DNA of 64,000 nucleotides from Alkalihalobacillus sp. BA299 (GTDB taxonomy: Bacteria > Bacillota > Bacilli > Bacillales > Bacillaceae_F), in assembly GCF_017745675.1 (NCBI RefSeq), contig NZ_JAFLJM010000010.1, forward strand, positions 124,001 to 188,000, given 5' to 3'. Positions 1 through 9,383 of this stretch are shown here, piece by piece. Numbering within the stretch: the first letter of the stretch is position 1; the number at the start of each line of letters is the position of its first letter. Below the pieces are notes generated by a model, which ran no database searches, had not been told where the DNA came from, and saw nothing but the letters and a program-made list of their open reading frames with translations. The translations under genes and the position numbers were made by a program.

Positions 1-1707
1 TTCATTTGGTGTTCCTTTAAACTCTGATTCTCCCATGATTTTATCGATGACCGTCTTAATGGTAAGTTCCGTATCTTTATATGCATTAATATAGCATTTA
101 ACCATCGGTACATCCGTTAAATGAGTGGTGAAGTTTAATGAAACGAACACAGTTGGGACTTCATGGACATACCAAGGTACTTCGTTTGACATCGCCGTTT
201 TCCATCTGATGCGGTAGTTGTTTTCTGCACCATAACCGACAACATCTGCAAAAATGAATGCAGCATCCACTTCTTCCCGATACTTTAAAGTAGGCCCTTT
301 AATCCGAGAAGTACCGTCATTAACCGTAACTTCAAAGCCACGTCTTTCTAACTCATCTACAATAAAAGATAATGTTTTTTCGTTCGGTTCGTAAATTCCG
401 CCAACTTCACCTTCTAAGAAATATAGGCGAATACGCTTATGGGTTTCAGGGCGAATGGGTAATTGATCTAGCGAGTTTTTAACCAATGTGATTCCTTTAT
501 CGACCGCTAGTTTTGCCCGTTCTATATGATCATCGCAACCAATGACTTCCAAATCTTCTTTCGAACGTAATAATGTGCCGTTTTCTTTTGCCTTGTGTAG
601 ACCGTATTTTGCTTTTAAGCCTAGAATTCTTTCTAATGCATCTTGAAGGCGTTCTTCTGTTATAACACCCTTTTTGTAGCCGTTCATCATAAATCCGAAA
701 TCTTCTTCAATATTATTAAAGAATAAAAACATGTCACAACCTGCAGCAATCGCCTGTGGAACATAATCCTCACGACGCATCGCCGCAGTCATTCCTAACA
801 TATGAGTCGCGTCTGTTAAAACTAAGCCGTTAAAGCCGAGTGCTCCTTTTAGTAGGCCATTGATTAATTCTGGTGCTAAAGTGGCTGGAAGAATGTCTTT
901 ATCTTCTAAACTAGGAACTAAAGCTTTTTGGTATTCTGGTAAAGCAATATGTCCAGCCATAATCGAATCAACACCGTTTTCAATATGGTTACGGTATACT
1001 TTACCGAAAGACTCTTCCCATTCTTCTACTGACAATTCATTGACACCTAATACTAAGTGCTGATCCCGCTCTTCTGTACCGTCTCCTGGCCAATGTTTAA
1101 TACAAGCAGCGATATTGCTTTCGGCTAACCCTTCTAAATAAGCATTCGTGTGTTTTATTACTGTTTCCGCATTTGTACCGTAAGCACGGGTGTTAACGAT
1201 CGTATTTCTCCAGTTTTTTAAAATATCGACACAAGGGTCAAAGTTCCAGTTTACACCAATTGCTCGTTCTTCACGCCCACTGACATAACCCGCATCATAT
1301 GAAACTTGTGTATCTCCTGAAGCTTCACACATTGCAGCAGAAGCGATATATGTTCCATCGTTACATGCACCATTACCACCCGCGTCACAGTTGGCAGCTA
1401 CTAATAATGGCACTTTCGAATGAGTTTGTAATTCATTGATTAAACCTTGAACCTGCTCAGATGTTCCACCTTGGTATCGTGCACCACCGATATGGAATTT
1501 TTCAAGCAGTTGTTGATTAGTAAAATCATTTCCACTGTATTGATCATTACCAAAGAAGAATAGATTAATAAATAATTGACCTATTTTTTCTTCATCAGAC
1601 ATACTAGCAATCGTGTCTTTGACCCATTGGATATCTTGATCTGATAAATTGTAAGGTTTTGCCTTTAAGTCTACTTTTGGCAATTTAATTTCTACTTTAG
1701 TTCCCAT
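1..1707 (-). CDS. Glycoside hydrolase family 3 (NagZ-like), partial at window edge
   Basis: The gene runs off the left edge; 569 residues are visible. The N-terminal barrel carries KHWPGDG at about 204-210, followed by an Asp-x-His pair (D215, H217) in the place where NagZ-type GH3 enzymes keep their acid/base dyad. The LVLTDATHM segment places the nucleophile near D299. It probably removes a terminal sugar (beta-N-acetylhexosaminide or another beta-glycoside) in the cytoplasm, as no signal peptide is seen. The ATG follows a GGGGGAG ribosome site. It is last of the visible genes of the kdgA-uxaC operon, suggesting that it frees sugars from uronate-containing oligosaccharides. The exact substrate is not readable from sequence. 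Confidence 0.85.
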   Translation of the reverse strand, partial: MGTKVEIKLPKVDLKAKPYNLSDQDIQWVKDTIASMSDEEKIGQLFINLFFFGNDQYSGNDFTNQQLLEKFHIGGARYQGGTSEQVQGLINELQTHSKVPLLVAANCDAGGNGACNDGTYIASAAMCEASGDTQVSYDAGYVSGREERAIGVNWNFDPCVDILKNWRNTIVNTRAYGTNAETVIKHTNAYLEGLAESNIAACIKHWPGDGTEERDQHLVLGVNELSVEEWEESFGKVYRNHIENGVDSIMAGHIALPEYQKALVPSLEDKDILPATLAPELINGLLKGALGFNGLVLTDATHMLGMTAAMRREDYVPQAIAAGCDMFLFFNNIEEDFGFMMNGYKKGVITEERLQDALERILGLKAKYGLHKAKENGTLLRSKEDLEVIGCDDHIERAKLAVDKGITLVKNSLDQLPIRPETHKRIRLYFLEGEVGGIYEPNEKTLSFIVDELERRGFEVTVNDGTSRIKGPTLKYREEVDAAFIFADVVGYGAENNYRIRWKTAMSNEVPWYVHEVPTVFVSLNFTTHLTDVPMVKCYINAYKDTELTIKTVIDKIMGESEFKGTPNE

Positions 1708-1724
1708 AATTTACTCCCCCTGCT

Positions 1725-2567
1725 TTATTTCTGTAAGTTGGAATGGAATTCATTGATCAGTTGTTGCTGATATTCCCCTGCAAAGCTTCCCTCATAAAAT
1801 TTAGTCAATGCTTCACTCGCTAATCGCTCCCAAGAAAACCGTTCGTTTCCGACAAGAATAGGATAATAGAGTACACAATTCACTTTTGCAGCCTCTAAAT
1901 CTCCAGGCGCATCTCCTACCATTAAGATTTTAGTAGGTTCATAACCAAATTTTTGTAATTCAGCTATACAATGTGCTTTCGTTCCTGATTCTTGACCTAG
2001 CATAGCTTGAACGTGACTTATGAGTTCATGTCTTGTCCACTCATCACGTACTGCACCGCCATTTGCCGATGAAACAATCGCAATATCTGCTCCGTCGTTA
2101 ATTTTTGCTAATCCTTCTTTAACTCCAGAAAATGGCTCATCATCATCAGATAGCTCAGTAATTGCTTGATTTACTTTCAGGCTCCAATCGAGCGTTTTCT
2201 TTAACTGCTGATCATCTGTTTTAGCAATTTCTCGTTCAAGGGATGGATTGGATAATTCATCTGTCGTTTCAGTCCACTCTTTTACTGTCGATAAATCCGA
2301 AATTTCATATCCTTCTTCGGCGACTAGATCAAATGTTCGAACTAAACCTTTGAAACGATTAATTCCTCTTGATATCGAATATAAATTGACCTCATTCCAA
2401 ATCTCCATAAATCTTTCTTCAATATCTTGTAATCCCCAAACTTCGATCGCCTTTGGTCCAAAGCATTTTTGATGCTTCACATCCATCGTATCCATCGCAC
2501 AACCGTCAGAATCAACACAGACTAAATACGGTTTTGTTTTCTCAAAATCCTTAATGCCCTCTTTCAT
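1725..2567 (-). CDS. HAD-superfamily hydrolase
   Basis: A 280-residue haloacid-dehalogenase-fold phosphatase. The nucleophile motif DSDG lies at residues 19-22 and the metal-binding motif near the C-terminus reads MVGDAPGDLEAAK, at about 217-229. The long insert between them is a helical cap. HAD proteins with this layout usually dephosphorylate small metabolites, but the substrate is unknown. It sits between uxaC and the GH3 gene with short gaps (15 and 17 bases) and has its own AAGGGGTG ribosome site, so it belongs to the uronate operon and may act on a phosphorylated intermediate or side product. That role is inferred from position only. Confidence 0.8.
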   Translation of the reverse strand: MKEGIKDFEKTKPYLVCVDSDGCAMDTMDVKHQKCFGPKAIEVWGLQDIEERFMEIWNEVNLYSISRGINRFKGLVRTFDLVAEEGYEISDLSTVKEWTETTDELSNPSLEREIAKTDDQQLKKTLDWSLKVNQAITELSDDDEPFSGVKEGLAKINDGADIAIVSSANGGAVRDEWTRHELISHVQAMLGQESGTKAHCIAELQKFGYEPTKILMVGDAPGDLEAAKVNCVLYYPILVGNERFSWERLASEALTKFYEGSFAGEYQQQLINEFHSNLQK

Positions 2568-2582
2568 ATTCTCACCCCTTTT

Positions 2583-4013
2583 TTAGACCAGTTGCTTTTC
2601 GTCTACATTTATACTGAAGTAGTTTTTTGCATTGTTATAGCATATGTTTTCGATTAACGTTTGCAATAATGCTGGATCATCTGGCACTTCTCCATCTTCT
2701 ACCCAAGACCCAATTAAGTTACATAAGATTCTACGAAAATATTCATGTCTACTATATGAAATAAAGCTACGAGAGTCTGTTAGCATACCTACAAAATGCA
2801 TTAGTAAACCTTGATCTGCTAAAGCAGATAGTTGCCGTTCCATCCCTGGTTTCGTATCATTGAACCACCAACCAGACCCTAGTTGAATCTTTCCTTTCAC
2901 TCCAGCTTCAGTTTGAAAATTAGCAATCGTACTTCCAATTAGATCATTGTATACTGGGTTTAAGTTATAAAGGATCGTTTTCGGTAATTGGTCACCCCGA
3001 TCGAGTGCGTCTAAAAATGCGTTTAATGGTCTTGCCACTTCTCCTTGATCACTGATCGAATCAAATCCAGTATCAGGTCCAAGCTTATTAAACATTTTCG
3101 TATTATTATTACGTATCGCCCCAAAATGGATTTGCATCGCCCAGTTTTTCTTTTTGTAATAGCTAGCTAAGGCAATAAATGTTGCCGTTTTGAACTTAGT
3201 TTCTTCTTCAACAGAAACGCCTTTTCCGTTTCGTCCTTTTTGATAGATTTGTTCTAATTCACTTTCTTCAAATGCTGCAAATGGTATTTCACTTAAACCA
3301 TGGTCGGAGATTCGACAACCTTTCTCATGAAAATACACTACTCTTTGTTCAAGCGCTTCGATAAACTCTTCATACGTTGTAAGGTTTTTATTAACAACGG
3401 TCTCAAGAGCTTCTACAAATGGAACAAATGTATCCTTATTGATTTCTAAACCTTTATCGGGACGGAATGTTGGTAGAACGCGAACATTGAAATCCTGTTG
3501 GTCCTTAATTTGATCATGATAATACAGGTCATCGGTTGGATTATCTGTCGTACAGATCACTTTTACATTTGAACGTTTAATTAACTCTTGGACGGAATAG
3601 TTATCTTGCATTAATAACTCATTACATTGATTCCAAATTCGTTCTGCGCGTTCTTCATTTAATAACTCATCAATCCCAAAGTACATTTTCAATTCTAAAT
3701 GTGTCCAATGATAAAGCGGATTTCCAATAGTATTTGGAACAGTCCTCGCCCATGCAGCAAACTTTTCTTTGTCGCTTGCATCACCTGTAATGAAACGTTC
3801 CTCAATCCCGTTTTCCCTCATTGCTCTCCACTTATAGTGATCACCTGCTAACCATAGTTCTGTGATCGTGCTAAACTTCTTATTTTCTGCAATATCTTTT
3901 GGAGATAAATGACAATGGTAATCATATATTGGCATTTTTTTAGCGTATTGATGGTATAAATTAATTGCTGTTTTATTTTTCAGAATAAAATTTTCATGGA
4001 TAAACGTTCCCAA
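2583..4013 (-). CDS. uxaC: Glucuronate (uronate) isomerase UxaC
   Basis: UxaC interconverts D-glucuronate and D-fructuronate (and galacturonate and tagaturonate), the first intracellular step of hexuronate breakdown. The protein has 476 residues, close to the usual family length of about 470. It belongs to the amidohydrolase-like barrel fold; the N-terminal IYDYHCHLSP segment gives the metal-binding His-x-His (H33, H35), and the C-terminal region contains the family SRSFISYSRHEYFRRILC stretch. It follows kdgA by 13 bases in a minus-strand operon. Confidence is high because the sequence is typical throughout. Confidence 0.96.
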   Translation of the reverse strand: MGTFIHENFILKNKTAINLYHQYAKKMPIYDYHCHLSPKDIAENKKFSTITELWLAGDHYKWRAMRENGIEERFITGDASDKEKFAAWARTVPNTIGNPLYHWTHLELKMYFGIDELLNEERAERIWNQCNELLMQDNYSVQELIKRSNVKVICTTDNPTDDLYYHDQIKDQQDFNVRVLPTFRPDKGLEINKDTFVPFVEALETVVNKNLTTYEEFIEALEQRVVYFHEKGCRISDHGLSEIPFAAFEESELEQIYQKGRNGKGVSVEEETKFKTATFIALASYYKKKNWAMQIHFGAIRNNNTKMFNKLGPDTGFDSISDQGEVARPLNAFLDALDRGDQLPKTILYNLNPVYNDLIGSTIANFQTEAGVKGKIQLGSGWWFNDTKPGMERQLSALADQGLLMHFVGMLTDSRSFISYSRHEYFRRILCNLIGSWVEDGEVPDDPALLQTLIENICYNNAKNYFSINVDEKQLV

Positions 4014-4026
4014 AGAAATTCCCTCC

Positions 4027-4668
4027 CTATTCTTTTACTTCAGCTAATTTATCTACAAATTGACGTGCTGCTTTTTCAACAGCGCGATAATCACCTTCAG
4101 TAACACAACTAGTTAAAGCGCTACCAATTCCAACTGCAAAGGCACCTTTTTTAACCCATTGTGATAAATTGTCTAAGCTTACCCCACCAGAAGGCATTAA
4201 CTCAGCATGAGGAATGGGACCTTTCACATCTTTTATATAGCCTGGTCCTAGTAAACTACCTGGGAATAGTTTAATGACATCAACCCCATACGTAAGTGCA
4301 CTCATAATTTCAGTTACTGAGCCACAACCAGGTAAATATGGAATTGCATAGCGATTACACATTTTAGCAATAGATGGATCAAAATGCGGACTAACAATAT
4401 ATTGAGCGCCTTTCATAATCGCTACTCTGGCGGTTGCTTCATCTAATACAGTACCTGCACCAACGATCATTTGCTTGTCACCTAGACGAGTTAGCTCTTC
4501 AATCGCTTCTTCCGCACCAGGAGTAGTAAAAGTTATTTCAAGGGAACGGATGCCGCCTTTGAATGCTTGCCTCGAAATTTCTACTGCTTCCTCTTTGTTT
4601 TGACCCCGGATAACCGCTACTATGTAGCCATTATGCATCTCATTGAGTATTTCATATTTTTGTAACAT
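4027..4668 (-). CDS. kdgA: 2-keto-3-deoxy-6-phosphogluconate aldolase
   Basis: Cleaves KDPG to pyruvate and glyceraldehyde 3-phosphate, the last step of uronate breakdown. It is a 213-residue class I aldolase. LEITF supplies the catalytic Glu (E44) and DVIKLFPGS the Schiff-base lysine (K133); the phosphate-binding MPSGGVSLDN loop is present. It is the first gene of the operon kdgA-uxaC-HAD-GH3 and lies just downstream of a palindromic operator shared with the uxuA operon, so the aldolase and the kinase KdgK, although in different operons, should be co-regulated. Confidence 0.95.
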   Translation of the reverse strand: MLQKYEILNEMHNGYIVAVIRGQNKEEAVEISRQAFKGGIRSLEITFTTPGAEEAIEELTRLGDKQMIVGAGTVLDEATARVAIMKGAQYIVSPHFDPSIAKMCNRYAIPYLPGCGSVTEIMSALTYGVDVIKLFPGSLLGPGYIKDVKGPIPHAELMPSGGVSLDNLSQWVKKGAFAVGIGSALTSCVTEGDYRAVEKAARQFVDKLAEVKE

Positions 4669-4693
4669 TCATTTCACCTCAACTATTTAAATT

Positions 4694-4737
4694 ATCCGAA
4701 TTCGGATTAAAGCTTTTTATAATACTAGTTTAACTAG
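4694..4737 (-). promoter_or_regulatory. Two short palindromes in the kdgA leader
   Basis: ATCCGAATTCGGAT (4694-4707) is a perfect 14-bp palindrome and CTAGTTTAACTAG (4725-4737) a perfect 13-bp palindrome. Both lie between the promoter-proximal operator and the kdgA start. They could be further operators or leader hairpins. Neither is found in the uxuA leader. Confidence 0.4.
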
Positions 4738-4763
4738 CATACATTTTAAAATTACCGCTTCAT

Positions 4764-4827
4764 ATTAATTTGTTTAATAAACAAATTAATTAATTCTATT
4801 TTAACACGTTATTTTGAATAAGCGCAA
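4764..4827 (-). promoter_or_regulatory. kdgA operon promoter with palindromic operator
   Basis: Reading on the minus strand, -35 TTGCGC (4822-4827) and -10 TAAAAT (4798-4803) are 18 bp apart. A perfect 27-bp palindrome (4764-4790) follows, with core TTTGTTTAATAAACAAA at 4769-4785, 12 bp after the -10. The same core in the same position is upstream of uxuA (10527-10543). This geometry suits a repressor that blocks transcription start. The regulator (LacI- or GntR-type would be usual for hexuronate genes) is not in the window. Confidence 0.7.
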
Positions 4828-4915
4828 CTAATGCTTAATATATTTTCATAGAAAATCCTTGAGACAAAATTCACCACATCCTTTTACATGGTCACTCGAT
4901 AGATTAAGAACGATT

Positions 4916-4950
4916 CAAAAATAAAACCGAACCCTCGTTAAAGGATTCGG
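4916..4950 (-). terminator. Terminator after the MFS gene
   Basis: The inverted repeat at 4927-4950 (CCGAA/TTCGG ends) is followed on the minus strand by TTTTATTTTTG, downstream of the stop of the MFS gene at 4979. Confidence 0.7.
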
Positions 4951-4978
4951 ATAAATAAAAGCTATTTATTACTTATGC

Positions 4979-6187
4979 TCATTTTTTTTGTAATTGCATG
5001 TCTTTTTTATTCATACTTTTAAACAGCACTTCTCGCTTTTCGCTTAGACTGACCTTAATTGCTAGGGCTAAAAATGTTGCCGCTACTAGTAATATAGCAC
5101 TCGCTAAAAACTGATATAAAAACCGGACCGTTTCATTTCCAAAAACCATACCTATCCCATCAAGAACGAGTGGTGAAATAAACTGACCTAAAAAGAGCAT
5201 GCTCGTAACAATTGCCATTGCTTGAACGGTTTCAGACCTAGGCACTTCACGAGTAACTTGATCAAAAACGGTAGGTAGAATTGAACCAAACCCATACCCC
5301 GTAATACCTACACCTAACGCAATGATTATTAAGTGATTTGAAAAGCTTAAAGTAAAAAAGCCAATTGCCATGATTAACAGTTGAATTCCGGTAAAATAGT
5401 TTTGTAGCAACCGTCTAATACGTGCTAATAGCAACCCAGCAATAAACCCAGCCATCGTTCCTACTGAAATAATTACTCCAGCAAGCTGTGAGCTTCCAAT
5501 TCCTTCTTGTTGCATATACAAAGCCATATTTACAGGGATAGCAAAAAATATTAACACAATAAAAAGCGCACTCAAACCAAAACCATATATTTTTTTCGGT
5601 ACACCTATTACAAAGTTACCTGATGGTGCACCATCACTTTTCGTTTTCGGTAAATGGAAGTAAACAATAATGGCTGAAACAAGTGCTAAAATGTATACAA
5701 AAAAAGCAACTCTCCAACTAATGGCCGCTAGTACCCCAGACATTAAAAATAAGCCGACTCCACCTAGGTTGTTTGCAGCACTTACTTGCCCCATTGTAGC
5801 CGTCCGCTCTTCTCCATCAAAGAAATCAGCTACAAGAGAAGTGGAAATTGGCATCATAAGCCCGACACCTATCCCTAAGATTGCACGACATAATAAAAGC
5901 AATTCAATCGTTGAGACGAGTCCGCCGCCAATCCCACCAATTAAATAAAAAAGGATCCCAATAAAAAGAATACTTTTTTTTGAAAAACGTGTTGTTAAAT
6001 AACTAGATACAAAAATAAAAGGTATAATCATAACAGATGGTAATGTTAATATTAACTTGATTGTTGTTTCATTAGACTCAGGAAAAGCAAGGGCGATGTC
6101 AGCTAACGCAGGTGATACGGCAGCTCCCGCCATTACGGTTAATAACGAAACAGAAAGTATCGCTATTTTAATTAGTCTTTTATTCAT
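4979..6187 (-). CDS. Major facilitator superfamily transporter
   Basis: A 402-residue protein with about twelve hydrophobic segments and the MFS loop between helices 2 and 3 (TTRFSKKSILFIG). The start ATG follows AGAAGGGAAATC. It is probably an importer or drug/proton antiporter in the cell membrane. It stands between two uronate operons and has terminators on both sides, so it is transcribed alone. No shared uronate operator lies in front of it, and its N-terminus resembles multidrug-type more than hexuronate (ExuT-type) carriers. A hexuronate-uptake role would be a guess from position. Confidence 0.8.
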   Translation of the reverse strand: MNKRLIKIAILSVSLLTVMAGAAVSPALADIALAFPESNETTIKLILTLPSVMIIPFIFVSSYLTTRFSKKSILFIGILFYLIGGIGGGLVSTIELLLLCRAILGIGVGLMMPISTSLVADFFDGEERTATMGQVSAANNLGGVGLFLMSGVLAAISWRVAFFVYILALVSAIIVYFHLPKTKSDGAPSGNFVIGVPKKIYGFGLSALFIVLIFFAIPVNMALYMQQEGIGSSQLAGVIISVGTMAGFIAGLLLARIRRLLQNYFTGIQLLIMAIGFFTLSFSNHLIIIALGVGITGYGFGSILPTVFDQVTREVPRSETVQAMAIVTSMLFLGQFISPLVLDGIGMVFGNETVRFLYQFLASAILLVAATFLALAIKVSLSEKREVLFKSMNKKDMQLQKK

Positions 6188-6350
6188 GATTTCCCTTCTT
6201 CCAAACTATTAAATTAAATGCACATTTCTTTTCTCTACTTTCATAGAATTTCATGACGAATGTTTAATGTATATTTCTATTATAAAAGATCCTACAGAAA
6301 TCTTACTAATTTCTTGCCTGAAATTTTGAGGTCATGTCTTGATATAGTAT

Positions 6351-6382
6351 AAAAACCCTGGCAAAACCAGGGTTTCTTTTTA
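6351..6382. terminator. Bidirectional rho-independent terminator
   Basis: The 9-bp stem AAACCCTGG/CCAGGGTTT (6353-6361, 6367-6375) has A-run and T-run flanks on either side. It lies at the stop of the uidA remnant and ends the uxuA operon on the minus strand. Confidence 0.85.
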
Positions 6383-7451
6383 CTTTTTATAGTTAAAGTC
6401 ATGAATTTCCGTCCAGCGTTTGCGAAGTGCATGAGCCGCATATTTCGGTTTTCGATCTCGGGTGAAGATGCCTTTTTTATTTCCATGAACTCTTAAGATC
6501 CCTTGACTCGTATTGAAATCAGCGAAGTTCCAAACTTGTTCGCCCACAAAATTTTCAAACTGATCAAAGATTTCATGATTAGCACGTAAATACTCGACTT
6601 GGTATTCCTCAGTAAACATGACAGGGTCGACATCGTGTAAACCCGCTACCGTATCTGCCCCGTATTCGGTCATTATGATTGGCTTTTCAGGGCAACGTTT
6701 ATTCCACCCTTCAAACTCTTCACGTAATTTTACTTTTGCGACTTCAAGCTCTCCACCTTCAACGTACCACCCGTAATAACGATTTAAACCGAGGACATCG
6801 ATTAACTCGGCAATTTTATCGGTTTCTGGCGTGGACATTAGATGTGTTACGATCGTTACTGGACGATTTTGCGGATCGCATTCCTTTGTTAACTCAACGA
6901 GAGGTTTGAAATATTCATAGGCTCCCTCTTCTTCTGATGCAGGTTCATTGGCTACAGACCACAGGACCACACTTGGATGGTTTTTATCACGAGCGACAAG
7001 CTCTTTAATAATTTGTTGGTGATGTTCAAACGTTTGGATATGCTCCCACGTATTGCGTCTTTCTTTTCCTCCTAGTAACGTGGCTGCAAAGTTCAAATGT
7101 ACACCAACTGCTGGTGTCTCATCAATCACAACAAAGCCTTCACGGTCAGCTAGTCGCATTAATTCCTCTGAATATGGATAATGTGCTGTACGGAAAGAAT
7201 TCGCACCAATCCATCGCATTAATTGAAAGTCCATCACATTAACCGTCTCATCAAACCCAACCGATGTGGTTACGTATTTCTGCAGTAACCCCTGCATCAT
7301 TGAATGAAGCAGGAACCGCCATATTTATAGTACCCGTTAACTTTGATTGCTCCCATCCAGCTTTCAGTCCACTACCATCGTCTAATTTAAAATTCCAAAT
7401 TCCATTTAAGTCAATGACTCTACGTGTTTTCGTAATAATAGGGTATAACAT
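6380..7451 (-). pseudogene. uidA: Beta-glucuronidase (GH2), internal deletion and frameshift
   Basis: The first 66 residues (from the ATG at 7451) match the N-terminal jelly-roll start of GH2 beta-glucuronidases, up to [10 protein letters not shown]. The reading frame then stops. In another frame the gene resumes at VGFDETVNV and carries the whole catalytic barrel to the normal C-terminus (to 6380). Acid/base Glu (SVANEPA) and nucleophile Glu (MTEYGAD) are both kept. Roughly 230-270 residues of the sugar-binding and Ig-like domains are missing at the junction near 7255-7265. The intact enzyme, about 600 residues, would free glucuronate from glucuronides for the operon's enzymes. The remaining parts cannot make an active protein. 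Confidence 0.88.
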
Positions 7452-7504
7452 AACTTACACTCAATTATAAAAATTATAAAACCTATATCGAAATCCATTA
7501 AAGG

Positions 7505-8506
7505 CTATCTATTTACATCACCGCCTCGATTGGCAACAAACGTTTTTACTTCATCTACGGAAAATTGATTATGATCCCCATAAACAGTATGCTTCAATAC
7601 ACTTGAACTCACAGCAAATTCAATCATTTTCTTTGACTCATAACCAGCTGCAATACCATGTAGAACACCAGCTGCAAACGCATCCCCACCACCGATACGA
7701 TCTAAAATTTCAAATGAAATACGTTCACTTTCATATAAACAATTTTCAAAATACACATAACCGACTATTTCATTTTTTGATGAGGAAATGATTGTACGGT
7801 TAGTACATACAAGATAGCTTATCTCATATTTTATTGCTAATTCACGGTACCAGTTTTCTAACACGTCTTTAGTAAAATGTTCTGGTCCATCATTACCAAG
7901 AAGAAATTTAAAATCTTTATAACCAACAAAGCAAATATCAACGTAAGGCAGAATGGATAGAAAGGTTTCTTTAGCTTTTTCGATCGACCATAACTTTGCA
8001 CGATAATTAAAGTCAAAGCTAATTTGAACCTTTCGCTTTTTTGCTTCCTGAATAGCTTTTATTGTAAACTGCTGTAATTTTTCACTTAATGCAGGTGTAA
8101 TACCAGTCGTGTGCAAAATGTCAACTCCTGCGTAAACTTGGTCCCAGTCGATTTTTTCATTTGGTAGTTCAAGGATCGAAGAATATTTACGATCATAGAT
8201 TACTTTTGCTTGTTTACTAGAAAACCCTTGTTCATAAAAATACAATCCTAACCGTTCGCCACCTCGAAATATCGATGACGTATCAACCCCAAATGCTTTT
8301 AAGTGTGACAAAGCTGCTTCACCTAAATCATTGGCTGGTATTACAGATAAAAGAGAAGCATGGTGACCAAATTGACTTAGTGATACGGCAACATTTGCTT
8401 CTGCCCCGCCATAACTCATTGTTAGTTCTCGAGTTTGGTTTAATCGTTGAAGCTGGACAGGCGTTAAACGTAATAATAATTCACCGATCGTAAGGATTTT
8501 CGCCAT
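7505..8506 (-). CDS. kdgK: 2-keto-3-deoxygluconate kinase
   Basis: A 333-residue PfkB/ribokinase-family sugar kinase that makes KDPG from 2-keto-3-deoxygluconate and ATP. The N-terminal family signature (SYGGAEANVAVSLSQFG) and the C-terminal ATP/anion-hole signature DRIGGGDAFAAGVLHG are complete. The start ATG follows AGGAGAG. It is third in the operon uxuA-uxuB-kdgK-uidA', 14 bases after uxuB. Its product is the substrate of the aldolase encoded at 4027-4668, so the two operons form one pathway. Confidence 0.93.
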   Translation of the reverse strand: MAKILTIGELLLRLTPVQLQRLNQTRELTMSYGGAEANVAVSLSQFGHHASLLSVIPANDLGEAALSHLKAFGVDTSSIFRGGERLGLYFYEQGFSSKQAKVIYDRKYSSILELPNEKIDWDQVYAGVDILHTTGITPALSEKLQQFTIKAIQEAKKRKVQISFDFNYRAKLWSIEKAKETFLSILPYVDICFVGYKDFKFLLGNDGPEHFTKDVLENWYRELAIKYEISYLVCTNRTIISSSKNEIVGYVYFENCLYESERISFEILDRIGGGDAFAAGVLHGIAAGYESKKMIEFAVSSSVLKHTVYGDHNQFSVDEVKTFVANRGGDVNR

Positions 8507-8520
8507 TGTTTACTCTCCTT

Positions 8521-9372
8521 TTAAACTCCTGAATACGCTGAGAAACCACCATCAACAGGTATAACAACTCCATTCACAAAACTTGACGCTTTATGATTAA
8601 CTAACCACAATAGAGTTCCAACTAATTCTTCTGGTTCACCGAATCGTTCCACAGGAGTTTGTGATAAAATTTTATTGGCACGGTCACTATACTCACCATT
8701 TTCCCCTATTAATAATGATCGATTTTGATCTGTCAGAAAGAAGCCTGGAGCAATTGCATTTACACGTATACCTACTTTAGAAAAGTGAACAGCTAACCAT
8801 TGTGTAAAATTACTTATGGCTGCTTTTGCTCCACTGTAGGCTGGAATTTTCGTTAAAGGACGGAATGCATTCATCGATGAAATGTTAATAACCGTTGCAT
8901 CTGCTTGATTCACCATATCTTTTGCAAATACTTGTGTTGGCAACAATGTCCCTAAAAAGTTAAGATTAAATAGGCCTTCGACTGCATTTGAATCTAAATC
9001 AAAAAATGTTTGTTGCTCTGCGTCCTCTAAATCCTCTAGCTTAAGACGTTCTCTTGACGTTGTTGCCTTCGGATGATTACCACCCGCTCCATTTATTAAA
9101 ATGTTACAAGGACCTACTTTAGATAAAACCTCTTCACGAACAGCTTCTAAATCGTCCTTACTTAAAACATTCACAGCATAGCCGTAGGCTTCTCCACCAT
9201 TGGCATTAATTCGGTCTACTACTTTATCGATCTTCTCTTTATTTCGTGCTAAAATGACTACTTTTGCACCTGCTGCTGCTAATGCCTCACACATGGTTGA
9301 ACCAAGGACACCGCTCCCACCTGTAACAACAGCTACTTTATTTTCTAGACTTATTTGAAATGGTAAATTCAT
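8521..9372 (-). CDS. uxuB: D-mannonate oxidoreductase (fructuronate reductase), SDR type
   Basis: A 283-residue short-chain dehydrogenase/reductase that reduces D-fructuronate to D-mannonate with NAD(P)H. The Rossmann glycine motif is TGGSGVLGS near residue 17, the NAG motif is NGAGGNH, and the catalytic Ser and Tyr-x3-Lys are in NISSMNA and YSGAK. It matches the Bacillus UxuB/YjmF type, which is unrelated to the long-chain E. coli UxuB. It is 11 bases downstream of uxuA, which supports the specific function. Confidence 0.9.
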   Translation of the reverse strand: MNLPFQISLENKVAVVTGGSGVLGSTMCEALAAAGAKVVILARNKEKIDKVVDRINANGGEAYGYAVNVLSKDDLEAVREEVLSKVGPCNILINGAGGNHPKATTSRERLKLEDLEDAEQQTFFDLDSNAVEGLFNLNFLGTLLPTQVFAKDMVNQADATVINISSMNAFRPLTKIPAYSGAKAAISNFTQWLAVHFSKVGIRVNAIAPGFFLTDQNRSLLIGENGEYSDRANKILSQTPVERFGEPEELVGTLLWLVNHKASSFVNGVVIPVDGGFSAYSGV

Positions 9373-9383
9373 AGCAATCCCTC

